Shown in pieces: positions 24,193 to 33,124 of a stretch of DNA of 49,365 bases; positions within the stretch are counted from its first letter, which is position 1, and every line of letters starts with the position of its first letter. Source of the stretch: Lachnospiraceae bacterium (lineage in GTDB: Bacteria > Bacillota > Clostridia > Lachnospirales > Lachnospiraceae); the NCBI GenBank assembly GCA_015057365.1, contig SVEN01000018.1, positions 1 through 49,365 on the forward strand, written 5' to 3'. The notes beneath the pieces are model-generated. The model had not been told where the DNA came from and did no database searches. It saw only the letters and a program-made list of their open reading frames with translations. A program made the translations under genes and the position numbers.

Positions 24193-25356
24193 GTGATAAA
24201 CGGGGAAGAGTACAGGAAGGAACCGGACGGGAAAACATATTTATTATTAAAAAAGACAGAAGATGCCTTTGAGGAGCAAATGGTGCAAAGGGCAAAACCT
24301 GCGGGGGTACTCTCTATGGTACGGTCGGAGCGGACCGATGTATATAAGTATGAGATTACCGGAAAAAAGAATCTGGCCATGACGTTCGAGCGGGTTCCGA
24401 TGAATGCGGAGCAGATAGAAAAGGTAGTGGACGGCATTCTGGAGGTTCTCGGAAGAGGAAGAGAATACTTGCTTGCGGAGGATAACTTCATTCTTGATCC
24501 CGAGTACATTTATCTTCGTATTCCGGAGTACGAGGTAACTCTTTGCTATTACCCGGAATATAACCTTGCGTTTGCGGAGCAGTTGGGAAAGCTGTTTGAG
24601 GTATTATTGAACCGGGTGGATTACAGGGAAGAACGGGCCATTGCTATGGTTTATGCCTTGTACATGCAGCTTCAGGAGCCGGATATGACGCTGGAACGTA
24701 TCCGTGAAAAGTTGAGGGAACAGGCCGAAAAAACGGATGCAGGTATAGGTGGCGGATGTGAGTATGCAAAACCGGAACGGTCGCAGGGTGTGTATTCCGG
24801 GGATATAACTACGGAAGCAATTGCGGGAAAGGGAAGAAGTCGGGGAATAAAAGAGGAACTGCCGGTCCGGGAAAGGAAACCTACACGGAAAAACAGTTTC
24901 TGGGAACGAATCAGGAAGGAAGCAGAGCGGATACGTTTTCCGAGAGGAGAAAAAGAAGGCAGGGGATACGACTTGCCGGCGGTTTCCTATGTCAGAGAGC
25001 CTGCGCCGGAGTGGGAACCGAAATATACCAAGGTGTTATCCGTGAAGAACACGGAAAGCGAACCGGCTCTTATTTCCCAGAGAAACGGGGAGACTATCTT
25101 TTTGACAAAGTTTCCGTTTTATGTGGGGAGCCTTTCCGGTTATATGGATTATGTGATTTCGCAGGATACCGTCAGCCGTTTTCACGCAAAGTTTATTCGA
25201 CAGGGCAAAACGGTATTGCTGTCGGATTTAAACAGTACCAACGGAACAAAAGTGAACGGACGTGAGCTTGAAGTGCAGGAGCAGGCTCCGCTTATAAACG
25301 GGGATCGTATTTGGTTTGCGGATGCGGAGTTTGTATATTTTGAAAACCGGGAGTAA
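24193..25356 (+). CDS. DUF6382 and FHA-domain protein
   Basis: A 387-residue soluble protein with GTG start after GGAGGAAAAACG. The N-terminal ~180 residues (KYEITGKKNLAMTFE..., ILDPEYIYLRI) resemble DUF6382, commonly joined to FHA in Gram-positive Tad loci. A basic linker follows, and residues about 290-387 are an FHA domain: GSLSGYMDYVISQDTVSRFH and SDLNSTNGTKVNG. FHA binds phosphothreonine, so a serine/threonine kinase would be a partner; none is in the window. It is the last gene of the operon. Confidence 0.85.
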   Translation: MINGEEYRKEPDGKTYLLLKKTEDAFEEQMVQRAKPAGVLSMVRSERTDVYKYEITGKKNLAMTFERVPMNAEQIEKVVDGILEVLGRGREYLLAEDNFILDPEYIYLRIPEYEVTLCYYPEYNLAFAEQLGKLFEVLLNRVDYREERAIAMVYALYMQLQEPDMTLERIREKLREQAEKTDAGIGGGCEYAKPERSQGVYSGDITTEAIAGKGRSRGIKEELPVRERKPTRKNSFWERIRKEAERIRFPRGEKEGRGYDLPAVSYVREPAPEWEPKYTKVLSVKNTESEPALISQRNGETIFLTKFPFYVGSLSGYMDYVISQDTVSRFHAKFIRQGKTVLLSDLNSTNGTKVNGRELEVQEQAPLINGDRIWFADAEFVYFENRE

Positions 25357-25395
25357 GGATGTTATCGGTTTGGGGAGAAATCGCTAAGATTACAC

Positions 25396-25424
25396 TTGAA
25401 GGAATCGGGAAAAAAGGTTATACT
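25396..25424 (+). promoter_or_regulatory. Promoter of the flavodoxin-SCP2 gene
   Basis: TTGAAG, a 17-bp spacer and TATACT, 53 bp upstream of the ATG at 25477. It separates this gene from the Tad operon. Confidence 0.65.
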
Positions 25425-25476
25425 TAATATGTATACAGATAAGAAGGGTGCAGGGCACGGATTCCGGAGGTGGTAT

Positions 25477-26487
25477 ATGAAGATAGCGGTTTATTACGGC
25501 GGACGGGGTGTTATTGAGGATCCTACGATATATGTTGTAAATAAGCTGATTGAAGTACTGAATGAGTTGAACGTACAGGTACGCCGTTACAATTTATACG
25601 AGCAGAAAAATGAAATTGCGGCATTGTCCGGTACCATAAAGGAAGTGGATGGCGTGATTCTTGCCGTGCCGCTTGAGTGGTACGGAATCGGCGGATATAT
25701 GCAACAGTTTTTGGATGCGTGCTGGTTATATGCCGATAAGAAGAAATTGCAGAATATGTATATGATGCCGGTGGTGGTTGCCACAACCTGCGGGGAACGT
25801 CGGTCCGAGAGCGCGCTTCGTAATTCCTGGGAGTTGCTGGGAGGAAAAGTGGCGGAAGGTGTATGTACCTTTGTGGAAAACCAGGTGGAGTTTGAAACCA
25901 ATACCGAATATGCAAAGCTTATCGAGAAAAGGGCAGAGCATTTTTACAGGGCAGTGTCCCGAAAGGAGTTACAGCTCCCGAGTAGCATTAATTTAATTAC
26001 AAGAGATATGACGGCGTCGCCGATTCCGCTCACCCCGCAAGAGAGCGAGGAACTGTCCAAGTATGTATCGGATGATAAATACGTAAAACGCCAGAAAGAA
26101 GACATAGAGGAACTTTCCCAGATGTTTAAGGGAATGTTTGAAAAGAGTAGTGCCGGAATGGATCCGAAGATGGAGTTTATTGCAAATCTCAGAACGAATT
26201 TCCATGCGCCGGAGGAATCTCTTTCCGTAAAGTATGCACTGCAGTTTGCGGATAATGAACGTACGTTGTTTATTGAAATCAGAGACGGTCGGTTGTTCTG
26301 CAGTTATCCGGAGGAGGTGCCGGCAGCGGATGTCAATGCAAAGCTGACACGTGCCGTAATGGAACGTATTGTGGACGGCAGAGTAACCTTCCAGGGAGCA
26401 TTTATGTCCGGTGATATTACAGCAAAGGGCGATTTTAAGCTTCTCAGACAGTTTGATATGATGTTCCGGTTTCAGACGTTGGTGTAG
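25477..26487 (+). CDS. Flavodoxin-fold oxidoreductase fused to SCP2-like domain
   Basis: A 336-residue soluble protein. The first ~170 residues begin MKIAVYYGGRGV and contain VDGVILAVPLEWYGIGGYM, the pattern of NAD(P)H-dependent FMN reductases. The last ~110 residues (SVKYALQFADNERTLFIEI, MERIVDGRVTFQGAFMSGD) resemble an SCP2 sterol-carrier domain, which binds lipids or other hydrophobic ligands. The longer frame from 25396 is not used because CCGGAGGTGG precedes the ATG at 25477. Flavin binding and a redox role on a hydrophobic substrate are inferred. Confidence 0.78.
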   Translation: MKIAVYYGGRGVIEDPTIYVVNKLIEVLNELNVQVRRYNLYEQKNEIAALSGTIKEVDGVILAVPLEWYGIGGYMQQFLDACWLYADKKKLQNMYMMPVVVATTCGERRSESALRNSWELLGGKVAEGVCTFVENQVEFETNTEYAKLIEKRAEHFYRAVSRKELQLPSSINLITRDMTASPIPLTPQESEELSKYVSDDKYVKRQKEDIEELSQMFKGMFEKSSAGMDPKMEFIANLRTNFHAPEESLSVKYALQFADNERTLFIEIRDGRLFCSYPEEVPAADVNAKLTRAVMERIVDGRVTFQGAFMSGDITAKGDFKLLRQFDMMFRFQTLV

Positions 26488-26516
26488 AATTGTAGATGAA
26501 AAGGAGAGCGCAGATA

Positions 26517-26927
26517 ATGGATAATTGTATTTTTTGTAAGATTTTAAAGAACGAGATTCCGTCTTCAACGGTGTATGAGGATGATAAGTTTCGTGCTATT
26601 ATGGACATCGGTCCGGTGGCAAAAGGACATGTGATTTTGCTTGCAAAGGAGCATGCGGCAAATCTTCTGGAGGCAGATGATGAGTTGCTTGCGGCAGCAA
26701 TGCCTGCAGTAAAAAAGGTGGCAAACGCAGTAAAGAAGACAGTAAGTTGTGACGGTATCAATATTTTACAAAATAACGGAGAAGCAGCGGGTCAGACTGT
26801 ATTCCATCTGCATATCCACGTGATTCCGCGCAATAAGGCGGACGGTGTAAAGCTTCCGCCGCCGATGGTTAAGTATGCCGACGGTGAGGCTGCGGAGCTG
26901 GCGAAGAGGATTGCGGAAAATTTATAG
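26517..26927 (+). CDS. HIT-family hydrolase (Hint-like)
   Basis: A 136-residue histidine triad protein, MDNCIFCKILKNEIPS..., with the HIT motif FHLHIHVIPR near residues 97-106. It is the more canonical of the two HIT proteins in the window. AAGGAGAGCGC precedes the ATG. The gene starts 29 bp after the flavodoxin-SCP2 gene, so they are likely one transcript. Confidence 0.94.
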   Translation: MDNCIFCKILKNEIPSSTVYEDDKFRAIMDIGPVAKGHVILLAKEHAANLLEADDELLAAAMPAVKKVANAVKKTVSCDGINILQNNGEAAGQTVFHLHIHVIPRNKADGVKLPPPMVKYADGEAAELAKRIAENL

Positions 26928-26953
26928 GATTACATCGATTGGGAAATTTCTAC

Positions 26954-26982
26954 TTGACGAAATCCGATACATGGTGTATTCT
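26954..26982 (+). promoter_or_regulatory. Promoter of the SAM riboswitch and metK
   Basis: TTGACG, a 17-bp spacer and TATTCT, placing the transcript start about 25 bp before the riboswitch aptamer. Confidence 0.7.
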
Positions 26983-27013
26983 GAGTGTGTTACAAACATA
27001 ATTTCATAAGTAA

Positions 27014-27119
27014 AACTCTTATTAAGAGTGATGGAGAGTAAAGGCTCTGCGAAGTCACGGCAACCCCCGTACGGGAAGGTGCCAAGTTGAGCGGTACGTT
27101 GTACCGAACAATAAGGGAT
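27014..27119 (+). ncRNA. SAM-I (S-box) riboswitch aptamer
   Basis: The region shows the S-box layout. It has the P1 strand TCTTATT with AATAAGG, then GAGAGTAAAGGCTCTG, and the conserved core GAAGTCACGGCAACC. A GGTGCCAA follows, with a further stem (GGTAC/GTACC). S-box RNAs bind S-adenosylmethionine and turn off sulfur genes. It lies directly in front of metK, whose product makes the ligand, and an expression platform follows. Confidence 0.9.
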
Positions 27120-27138
27120 TTGGTTTTTTATTGGTATC

Positions 27139-27175
27139 AAGTCCGTAGTTCGCGCGAGCTACGGACTTATTTTTT
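27139..27175 (+). terminator. Riboswitch-controlled terminator
   Basis: A 10-bp perfect stem, AAGTCCGTAG with CTACGGACTT (27139-27148, 27159-27168), is followed by TATTTTTTG. It is the off-state hairpin of the SAM riboswitch. Confidence 0.9.
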
Positions 27176-27251
27176 GCGTGCAGGCGAAGTGTAAGTAAGG
27201 GCAAAACCCAAGCCTGTATGGCACAAGTTCCCCAAACGAAAGGAGAAAAAG

Positions 27252-28445
27252 ATGAGTGATAAGTTTTTATTTACGTCCGAATCGGTAACCGAGGGACATC
27301 CGGATAAAATCTGTGATCAGATTTCCGATGCGGTACTGGATGCAATGATGGAACAGGACCCGATGAGCCGTGTGGCATGTGAGACCGCTTGTACCACCGG
27401 TCTTGTATTGGTAATGGGTGAGGTAACCACAAAGGCTACCGTGGATATCCAGAAGATTGTACGTGATACGGTGCGTGAAATCGGTTATGACAGAGCAAAG
27501 TACGGTTTTGATGCGGATACTTGTGCGGTACTTGTAACGCTGGACAAGCAGTCTGCGGATATTGCTATGGGTGTAGACAAGGCTTTGGAAGCAAAAGAAA
27601 ATAAGATGTCCGATGCGGATATCGAGGCAATCGGAGCAGGTGACCAGGGTATGATGTTCGGCTATGCATCCGATGAAACAGAGGAGTTGATGCCGTATCC
27701 GATTTCCCTGGCACACAGATTGACCAAGAGACTCTCCGAGGTGCGTAAAAACGGAACCCTGCCGTATCTTCGTCCGGATGGAAAGTCCCAGGTAACGGTG
27801 GAGTACAACGAGGCCGGAGAACCGGTTCGTCTGGAAGCGGTAGTATTATCTACCCAGCATGCACCGACTGTGACCCAGGAGCAGATACATGAAGACATTA
27901 AGAAGTATGTATTTGATGTAGTGCTTCCGAAGAAGTTGATTGACGAGAATACGAAGTTCTTTATTAACCCGACGGGCCGCTTTGTAATCGGCGGACCGAA
28001 CGGAGACAGCGGTTTGACCGGTCGTAAGATTATAGTAGATACCTACGGTGGATATGCACGTCACGGCGGCGGTGCTTTTTCCGGTAAGGACTGTACGAAG
28101 GTTGATCGTTCCGCATGTTACGCGGCACGTTACGTGGCAAAGAATATCGTTGCGGCAGGCCTTGCAAAGAAGTGTGAGATTCAGCTTTCCTACGCTATCG
28201 GCGTAGCACAGCCGACTTCTGTTATGGTAGATACCTTCGGTACCGGTAAACTTTCCAATGAGGAGTTGGTTGCAATTGTCCGTAAGCATTTTGACCTTCG
28301 TCCGGCAGGTATCATTAAGATGTTAGATCTTCGTCGTCCGATTTACAAGCAGACCGCGGCATACGGTCACTTCGGCCGTACGGATCTGGATCTTCCGTGG
28401 GAGAAGACCGATGTGGCAGAACAATTGAAGGCATATGCAAAGTAA
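27252..28445 (+). CDS. metK: S-adenosylmethionine synthase
   Basis: A 397-residue cytosolic enzyme making SAM from methionine and ATP. It has [20 protein letters not shown] at the N-terminus, the [15 protein letters not shown] motif and [16 protein letters not shown] (the P-loop-like, Mg-binding region). Length and motifs fit MetK throughout. AAAGGAGAAAAAG precedes the ATG. It is controlled by the SAM-I riboswitch upstream, and a GC-rich terminator follows at 28528. Confidence 0.97.
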   Translation: MSDKFLFTSESVTEGHPDKICDQISDAVLDAMMEQDPMSRVACETACTTGLVLVMGEVTTKATVDIQKIVRDTVREIGYDRAKYGFDADTCAVLVTLDKQSADIAMGVDKALEAKENKMSDADIEAIGAGDQGMMFGYASDETEELMPYPISLAHRLTKRLSEVRKNGTLPYLRPDGKSQVTVEYNEAGEPVRLEAVVLSTQHAPTVTQEQIHEDIKKYVFDVVLPKKLIDENTKFFINPTGRFVIGGPNGDSGLTGRKIIVDTYGGYARHGGGAFSGKDCTKVDRSACYAARYVAKNIVAAGLAKKCEIQLSYAIGVAQPTSVMVDTFGTGKLSNEELVAIVRKHFDLRPAGIIKMLDLRRPIYKQTAAYGHFGRTDLDLPWEKTDVAEQLKAYAK

Positions 28446-28527
28446 GGTTTTTTGAATATGCGCAGTAACGGCGCGATAACGGGAAAAGATAATATATTCA
28501 AATAAAACAAAATATTTAAATAGTGAT

Positions 28528-28560
28528 ACGGGATGTCGCGAGGCGGCATCCCGTGTTTTA
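28528..28560 (+). terminator. Terminator of metK
   Basis: A 12-bp stem (28528-28539 with 28543-28554, loop GAG, one G-T pair) is followed by GTTTTATT, 82 bp downstream of the metK stop. Confidence 0.88.
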
Positions 28561-28603
28561 TTGACGGAAGATAGGGAAAATAGGTGTTTATAATGAAATT
28601 TCG

Positions 28604-28632
28604 TTGAAAACAATACATGAGTATGATATACT
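28604..28632 (+). promoter_or_regulatory. Promoter of the aldo/keto reductase gene
   Basis: TTGAAA, a 17-bp spacer and TATACT, 56 bp upstream of the ATG at 28688. Confidence 0.75.
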
Positions 28633-28687
28633 TTAGTAGAACAATATTTTAATGTTTTTGATTTCGAAAGAGGAAAGGAGTTTTGTT

Positions 28688-29821
28688 ATGCAATATCGTA
28701 AATTCGGTAATACGGGAGTGGAGATTTCTACCTTGGGTTTCGGTTGTATGCGTCTTCCGGAGATTGATTTGGGCGATGGTAAGTTTGAAGTGGATCAGGA
28801 GAAGACGGATGCAATGCTTCGTCATGCTTACGATTTGGGTGTAAATTATTTTGATACGGCATTTTATTATTGTCATGAGAACAGTGAAATTGCGGTAGGA
28901 AAGGCATTGAAGCCGATTCGTGACAAGGTGTATATTTCTACGAAGTGTCCGCTGGAGCGTGTGAAGAAGCCGGAGGACTTTGAGGGAATGTTGGATAAGA
29001 GTCTGGCAAAGCTTGACACGGATTATGTAGACTTTTATCATTTCTGGGGCATCAATCGTAAGGTATTTGATGAAGTGATTGTGCCGTTGGGATTATTAAA
29101 CGAAGCAAAGAGATTAAAGGCGGAGGGGAAGATTCGTCATATTTCGTTCTCCTTCCATGATTCGCCGGAGGCATTAAAGTATATTATAGACAATGCACCG
29201 GAAATGGAGACGGTATTGTTGCAGTACAATCTTTTGGACCGTGCCAATGAAGAGATGATCGGGTATGCCAAGGAAAAGGGTCTGGGTGTAGTGGTGATGG
29301 GACCGGTAGGCGGCGGACGTCTTGCGGCTCCGACGGAGCTTGCAAAGCGTCTCGGTAGCGGAAATTTAAACACCTATGAGTTGGCCTTCCGTTTTGTTCT
29401 CGGTAATCCGGGTGTTTGCTGTGCTCTTTCCGGTATGCAGACCTATGAGATGGTAGACCAGAATGCGGCAGTTGCTTCTTTAGAAGAGCCGATGACCGAA
29501 GAAAAGTGGCGTGAGGTGGGAGATGCACTGGAAAATCTGAAGAAGTTTTCCGAGCTTTATTGTACCGGTTGCGGATATTGTCAGCCGTGTCCGAAGGGCA
29601 TTCAGATTCCGCGCATTTTCCAGGCTTATACCTATCACAATGTATACGGTTTACATGAGCTTGCGAAAAAATCTTTTTTGGATTATGTAAACAACGAAAA
29701 GAACCCGGGTGCAACGATTAAGGATTGTGCGGATTGCGGATTCTGTGAACGGAAGTGTCCGCAGCACTTGAAGGTGCGTGAGTTACTGAAGAAGGTAGAA
29801 GATACTTTGACCGCATTATAA
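28688..29821 (+). CDS. Aldo/keto reductase with C-terminal 4Fe-4S ferredoxin domain
   Basis: A 377-residue enzyme. Residues 1-280 form an NADPH-binding aldo/keto reductase barrel: MQYRKFGNTGVEISTLGFGCMRL, FDTAFYY and STKCP. Residues about 295-377 add an iron-sulfur region, CTGCGYCQPCPKG and CADCGFCERKCPQHL, a [4Fe-4S]-type pair. Such oxidoreductases are common in anaerobic Clostridia and link NADPH to ferredoxin-like electron carriers; the substrate is unknown. AAAGGAG lies before the ATG at 28688; an upstream ATG at 28652 lacks a ribosome site. Its 3' end is 67 bp before the GH31 gene. Confidence 0.92.
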   Translation: MQYRKFGNTGVEISTLGFGCMRLPEIDLGDGKFEVDQEKTDAMLRHAYDLGVNYFDTAFYYCHENSEIAVGKALKPIRDKVYISTKCPLERVKKPEDFEGMLDKSLAKLDTDYVDFYHFWGINRKVFDEVIVPLGLLNEAKRLKAEGKIRHISFSFHDSPEALKYIIDNAPEMETVLLQYNLLDRANEEMIGYAKEKGLGVVVMGPVGGGRLAAPTELAKRLGSGNLNTYELAFRFVLGNPGVCCALSGMQTYEMVDQNAAVASLEEPMTEEKWREVGDALENLKKFSELYCTGCGYCQPCPKGIQIPRIFQAYTYHNVYGLHELAKKSFLDYVNNEKNPGATIKDCADCGFCERKCPQHLKVRELLKKVEDTLTAL

Positions 29822-29888
29822 AGAAAGTAGAGCCTAGGTGGGTTGTCATGTCACAGAAATGAAGGCAGCAGAAAGGAGATAGGAAATT

Positions 29889-32237
29889 ATGTTGGAAGCA
29901 ATACCGTGGAAATCATGTTGTATTACAAAGACAGATCGTAAGGGGGATTGTCTTTTCCTATATTCCGAGCGGGGAATGCACAGAATCGAGCCGAAGACTG
30001 CCGGGATTGTAAGAGTTACGTACACGGAGCGGGAGTTTTTTTCCGACCGTGAGAAGCCGGGTGTGATTCAAAAAACGGGATGGGGAGACTGGAGCTATAG
30101 GGAAGATGGGGAGACTGTAGTGTATTGTTCGCCGAAGCTTCGGATTGTGATTCAAAAAAAGAGCGCTTCTTTTGTTTATTATGATGGCAAAGGAGTACTT
30201 TTATTGCGTGAACGTGACAAAGAGAGTAAGGAACTGGAGGAGTTTCAGAGCTACGAACTGGCCGGAGAGGAAGGGACGGTTATTGAAAAAATTGTGACTC
30301 CGGACGGAACCAAGGAAGTGATTAAAGAGGCTACCCGTGTAAAGGGAGAAAGATTTTTTCATACAAGGCTCCATTTGCAATGGCAGGAGGATGAGGCGTT
30401 ATACGGATTGGGGCAGCATGAAGAGGGGATTTTGAACCTTCGAGGAAAGACGGTATATGTTCATCAGGCGAACCGGAAGATAGCGGTTCCGATGCTGGTG
30501 TCCGGTAAAGGGTACGGTATTTTGACGGATACCTACAGTCCGATGGTTTTTCAGGATACGGAGCAAGGGTCCTATCTTTATACGGAGGCGGATGACGAAC
30601 TGGATTTTTATTTTATTAACGGTGAGGGGTTGGACGGAGTTGTAAAGGGATATCGCTATTTGACGGGAAAAGCCGCAATGTTACCGAAATGGGCTTTCGG
30701 GTATCTGCAGTCACAGGAACGTTATGAAACGCAGGAAGAGATAATGGATGTGGCCGCAGAATACCGAAAGAGAGGGCTCGGAATAGACGGAATCGTCCTT
30801 GACTGGTTTTCCTGGGAGGACGGTCTTTGGGGACAAAAATCCTTTGATGCAACCCGGTTTCCGAATCCGACGGAGATGGTGGACCGGCTTCATAAGATGG
30901 GAATACGTTTTATGATTTCCGTCTGGCCGACGATGGATGAAAAGTGCGATAACTATAAAGAATTCAAAGAGCAAAAGCTCCTGCTTCCGGGAAGTAACGC
31001 GTATAATGTGTTTTCGGAAAGCGGAAGAAAGCTGTTTTGGGAGCAGGTGAAGAAAGGATTGTTTTGCCACGGAATCGATGCCTGGTGGTGCGATTCCAGT
31101 GAACCTTTTACGCCGGAATGGAATCATAAGTATCGCCCGGAACCGGCGAAGTTGTATGCCGAATATGTGGAGGCGACAAGGAACCATATGCCGGCGTGGC
31201 TTACCAATGCCTATGCTTTATGTCATGCAAGGACCTTATATGAGGGGGAAAGGACGGAACAGACCCGGGGCTCGAGGGAACGACGAGTGATTAATCTTAC
31301 CAGAAGCAGTTATACCGGTCAGCAGCGTTACGGAACGATTTTATGGTCGGGAGATACGGAGGCAAGTTGGAGTACTTTGAAAAAGCAGATTGCAGCCGGT
31401 TTGGGATTTTGTGCAACCGGACTGCCGTATTGGACAACGGATATCGGAGCCTTTTTTGTAAAATCCGGCAGTCAGTGGTTCTGGCAGGGAGATTATGAAG
31501 CCGGAACGGAGGATTTGGGATATCGCGAGTTATATGTACGATGGTCACAATGGGCATGCTTTTTACCGATATTCAGAGCTCACGGAACGGATTGCCGCAG
31601 GGAGCTTTGGGCATTTGGGGAACCGGGAGAACCGTTCTATGATGCATTGGTGGAAGTGAACCGACTGCGATATCGATTGTTGCCGTATATTTATTCTTTG
31701 GCCGGAGCGGTGTGGTATAATGACGAGCTGATGATGAAGCCGCTGGTATTTGCGTTCCCGGAGGATGAACCGGTATCGGATTGTAAGGACCAGTATTTGT
31801 TCGGAGACCGTCTGATGGTATGTCCGGTAACGACGCCGATGTATTACGAGGCAGGCTCTTTGGAGCTTTTCGATATTCCAAAGACGCGAAAGGTATACTT
31901 GCCTGCGGGAGAACGGTGGTATGATTTCTGGACAGAGGAGAGCTACGACGGCGGACAATGGATAGATGCGAAAGCGCCGCTTGAACGGATTCCGTTGTTT
32001 GTGCGCGAAGGAAGTATACTGCCGATGTATCGCGAAAACAGCATTCCGAAATGTACGGATGAGATGAAATTGCTCGATAATGAATGTATGGAGTATCGTG
32101 TTTTCGAGGGAAACGATGCGGAGTTTTTCCTGTATGAGGATGCCGGAGACGGTTACGGCTATGAGCGGGGCGAATATGTAATTACCAAGATTTCGTGGAA
32201 TGAGGCGAAAAAGGAGCTTTTGACAGAAAAAATATAA
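29889..32237 (+). CDS. Glycoside hydrolase family 31 (alpha-glucosidase/xylosidase)
   Basis: A 782-residue cytosolic enzyme with no signal peptide. It has the GH31 layout: an N-terminal beta-sandwich, then the TIM barrel with GIVLDWFSWEDGLWG. The likely nucleophile is D402 in AWWCDSSEPF and the acid/base D489 in WSGDTEASW; the final beta domains follow. Retaining GH31 enzymes release alpha-linked glucose or xylose. The exact substrate cannot be read. AGAAAGGAGATAGG precedes the ATG. It follows the reductase gene closely and may share its transcript, though the link between the two is unclear. Confidence 0.9.
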   Translation: MLEAIPWKSCCITKTDRKGDCLFLYSERGMHRIEPKTAGIVRVTYTEREFFSDREKPGVIQKTGWGDWSYREDGETVVYCSPKLRIVIQKKSASFVYYDGKGVLLLRERDKESKELEEFQSYELAGEEGTVIEKIVTPDGTKEVIKEATRVKGERFFHTRLHLQWQEDEALYGLGQHEEGILNLRGKTVYVHQANRKIAVPMLVSGKGYGILTDTYSPMVFQDTEQGSYLYTEADDELDFYFINGEGLDGVVKGYRYLTGKAAMLPKWAFGYLQSQERYETQEEIMDVAAEYRKRGLGIDGIVLDWFSWEDGLWGQKSFDATRFPNPTEMVDRLHKMGIRFMISVWPTMDEKCDNYKEFKEQKLLLPGSNAYNVFSESGRKLFWEQVKKGLFCHGIDAWWCDSSEPFTPEWNHKYRPEPAKLYAEYVEATRNHMPAWLTNAYALCHARTLYEGERTEQTRGSRERRVINLTRSSYTGQQRYGTILWSGDTEASWSTLKKQIAAGLGFCATGLPYWTTDIGAFFVKSGSQWFWQGDYEAGTEDLGYRELYVRWSQWACFLPIFRAHGTDCRRELWAFGEPGEPFYDALVEVNRLRYRLLPYIYSLAGAVWYNDELMMKPLVFAFPEDEPVSDCKDQYLFGDRLMVCPVTTPMYYEAGSLELFDIPKTRKVYLPAGERWYDFWTEESYDGGQWIDAKAPLERIPLFVREGSILPMYRENSIPKCTDEMKLLDNECMEYRVFEGNDAEFFLYEDAGDGYGYERGEYVITKISWNEAKKELLTEKI

Positions 32238-32253
32238 AATTCCTCATCTTTTT

Positions 32254-32282
32254 TTGACACCGGAAACAGAGTGTGTTATGAT
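32254..32282 (+). promoter_or_regulatory. Promoter of the coiled-coil membrane protein gene
   Basis: TTGACA, a 17-bp spacer and TATGAT, beginning just after the GH31 stop. It is the closest to consensus of any protein-gene promoter in the window. Confidence 0.85.
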
Positions 32283-32329
32283 AAAAGAAAAGAGCTTATG
32301 CTTCCTGTGAAAGCATCGGGGGAGGTCTT

Positions 32330-33124
32330 ATGAAAAAAGAGTTGCAGAGAAAATTGAGTTTTGTATTGTTTGTCATGGCAGTATTTTTTGCCGGCATGGC
32401 GCTGACGGTATTTTGTGAGTATATCTGGATGGCCGGTATTGCGGGAGTGTTACTTTTGGCGGCGTCCGTGTTTTTTGCGTTCTGTCCGAAGGAGGAGGCT
32501 CCGTCCGCTACGGAAAAGACGACAGAGCTTCTGATGGCTGACCGCATGGCGGAACTGATGCGTGGAAACGAGAAGGCGGAAAAGGGCGTTTATATTGCGG
32601 TAAAGAAGCAGCATGAGGCTATGGAAAGCGGTATTGCAGCTTTGCGGGAACAGATTGCGGAGCTGATGAAAGCACAGGAAACGGCAGTAAAAACACTGGT
32701 TATGTATAATAAGGAGAATGCAAAGCAGATGGCTCTCAGCGAACGGGAGGAATTGGGACGTTTGCGGGCCGAGATACATGATAACGGAGAGGCGATTCTG
32801 GCAGAGTTGGGTACCACTCTGGATAGTCTGGAAGAAATCAAAGAGATCATCGAAGATATGGAGGTCGGTGTACCGGCAACATTTGACAGAGAGCCGGTGC
32901 CGGCAGATGATATCGAAGCGATGCTTGCACAGGCAGTTGCAATGCCGGATGTGACCGAGCCGACAGAAGATATGCCGGAGGAGACAACAGAGTTACCGGA
33001 GGAGCCGGAGGAAGAAGAAAAACCGGAAGACGCGTTAGCGTCCTCCGGCGTAGATTTGTCCGATCCGAATAAGACCTTGTCCGCAGACGATATTGCGGCG
33101 TTGTTTGCAGCAATGGGCAATTAA
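32330..33124 (+). CDS. Membrane coiled-coil protein with ADDI-x2-L tail motifs
   Basis: A 264-residue protein. Residues 10-51 form a membrane hairpin of two helices. Residues 70-180 are an amphipathic coiled coil (KKQHEAMESGIAALREQIAE). The acidic tail contains two copies of a similar short motif, ADDIEAMLA at 192-200 and ADDIAALFA at 252-260, the second at the very C-terminus after SDPNKTLS. These resemble the EIDALL peptide at the FliM N-terminus. No known family is certain. Strong promoter and GGGGGAGG upstream. The stop overlaps that of the convergent DD-carboxypeptidase gene by 4 bp. Confidence 0.75.
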   Translation: MKKELQRKLSFVLFVMAVFFAGMALTVFCEYIWMAGIAGVLLLAASVFFAFCPKEEAPSATEKTTELLMADRMAELMRGNEKAEKGVYIAVKKQHEAMESGIAALREQIAELMKAQETAVKTLVMYNKENAKQMALSEREELGRLRAEIHDNGEAILAELGTTLDSLEEIKEIIEDMEVGVPATFDREPVPADDIEAMLAQAVAMPDVTEPTEDMPEETTELPEEPEEEEKPEDALASSGVDLSDPNKTLSADDIAALFAAMGN

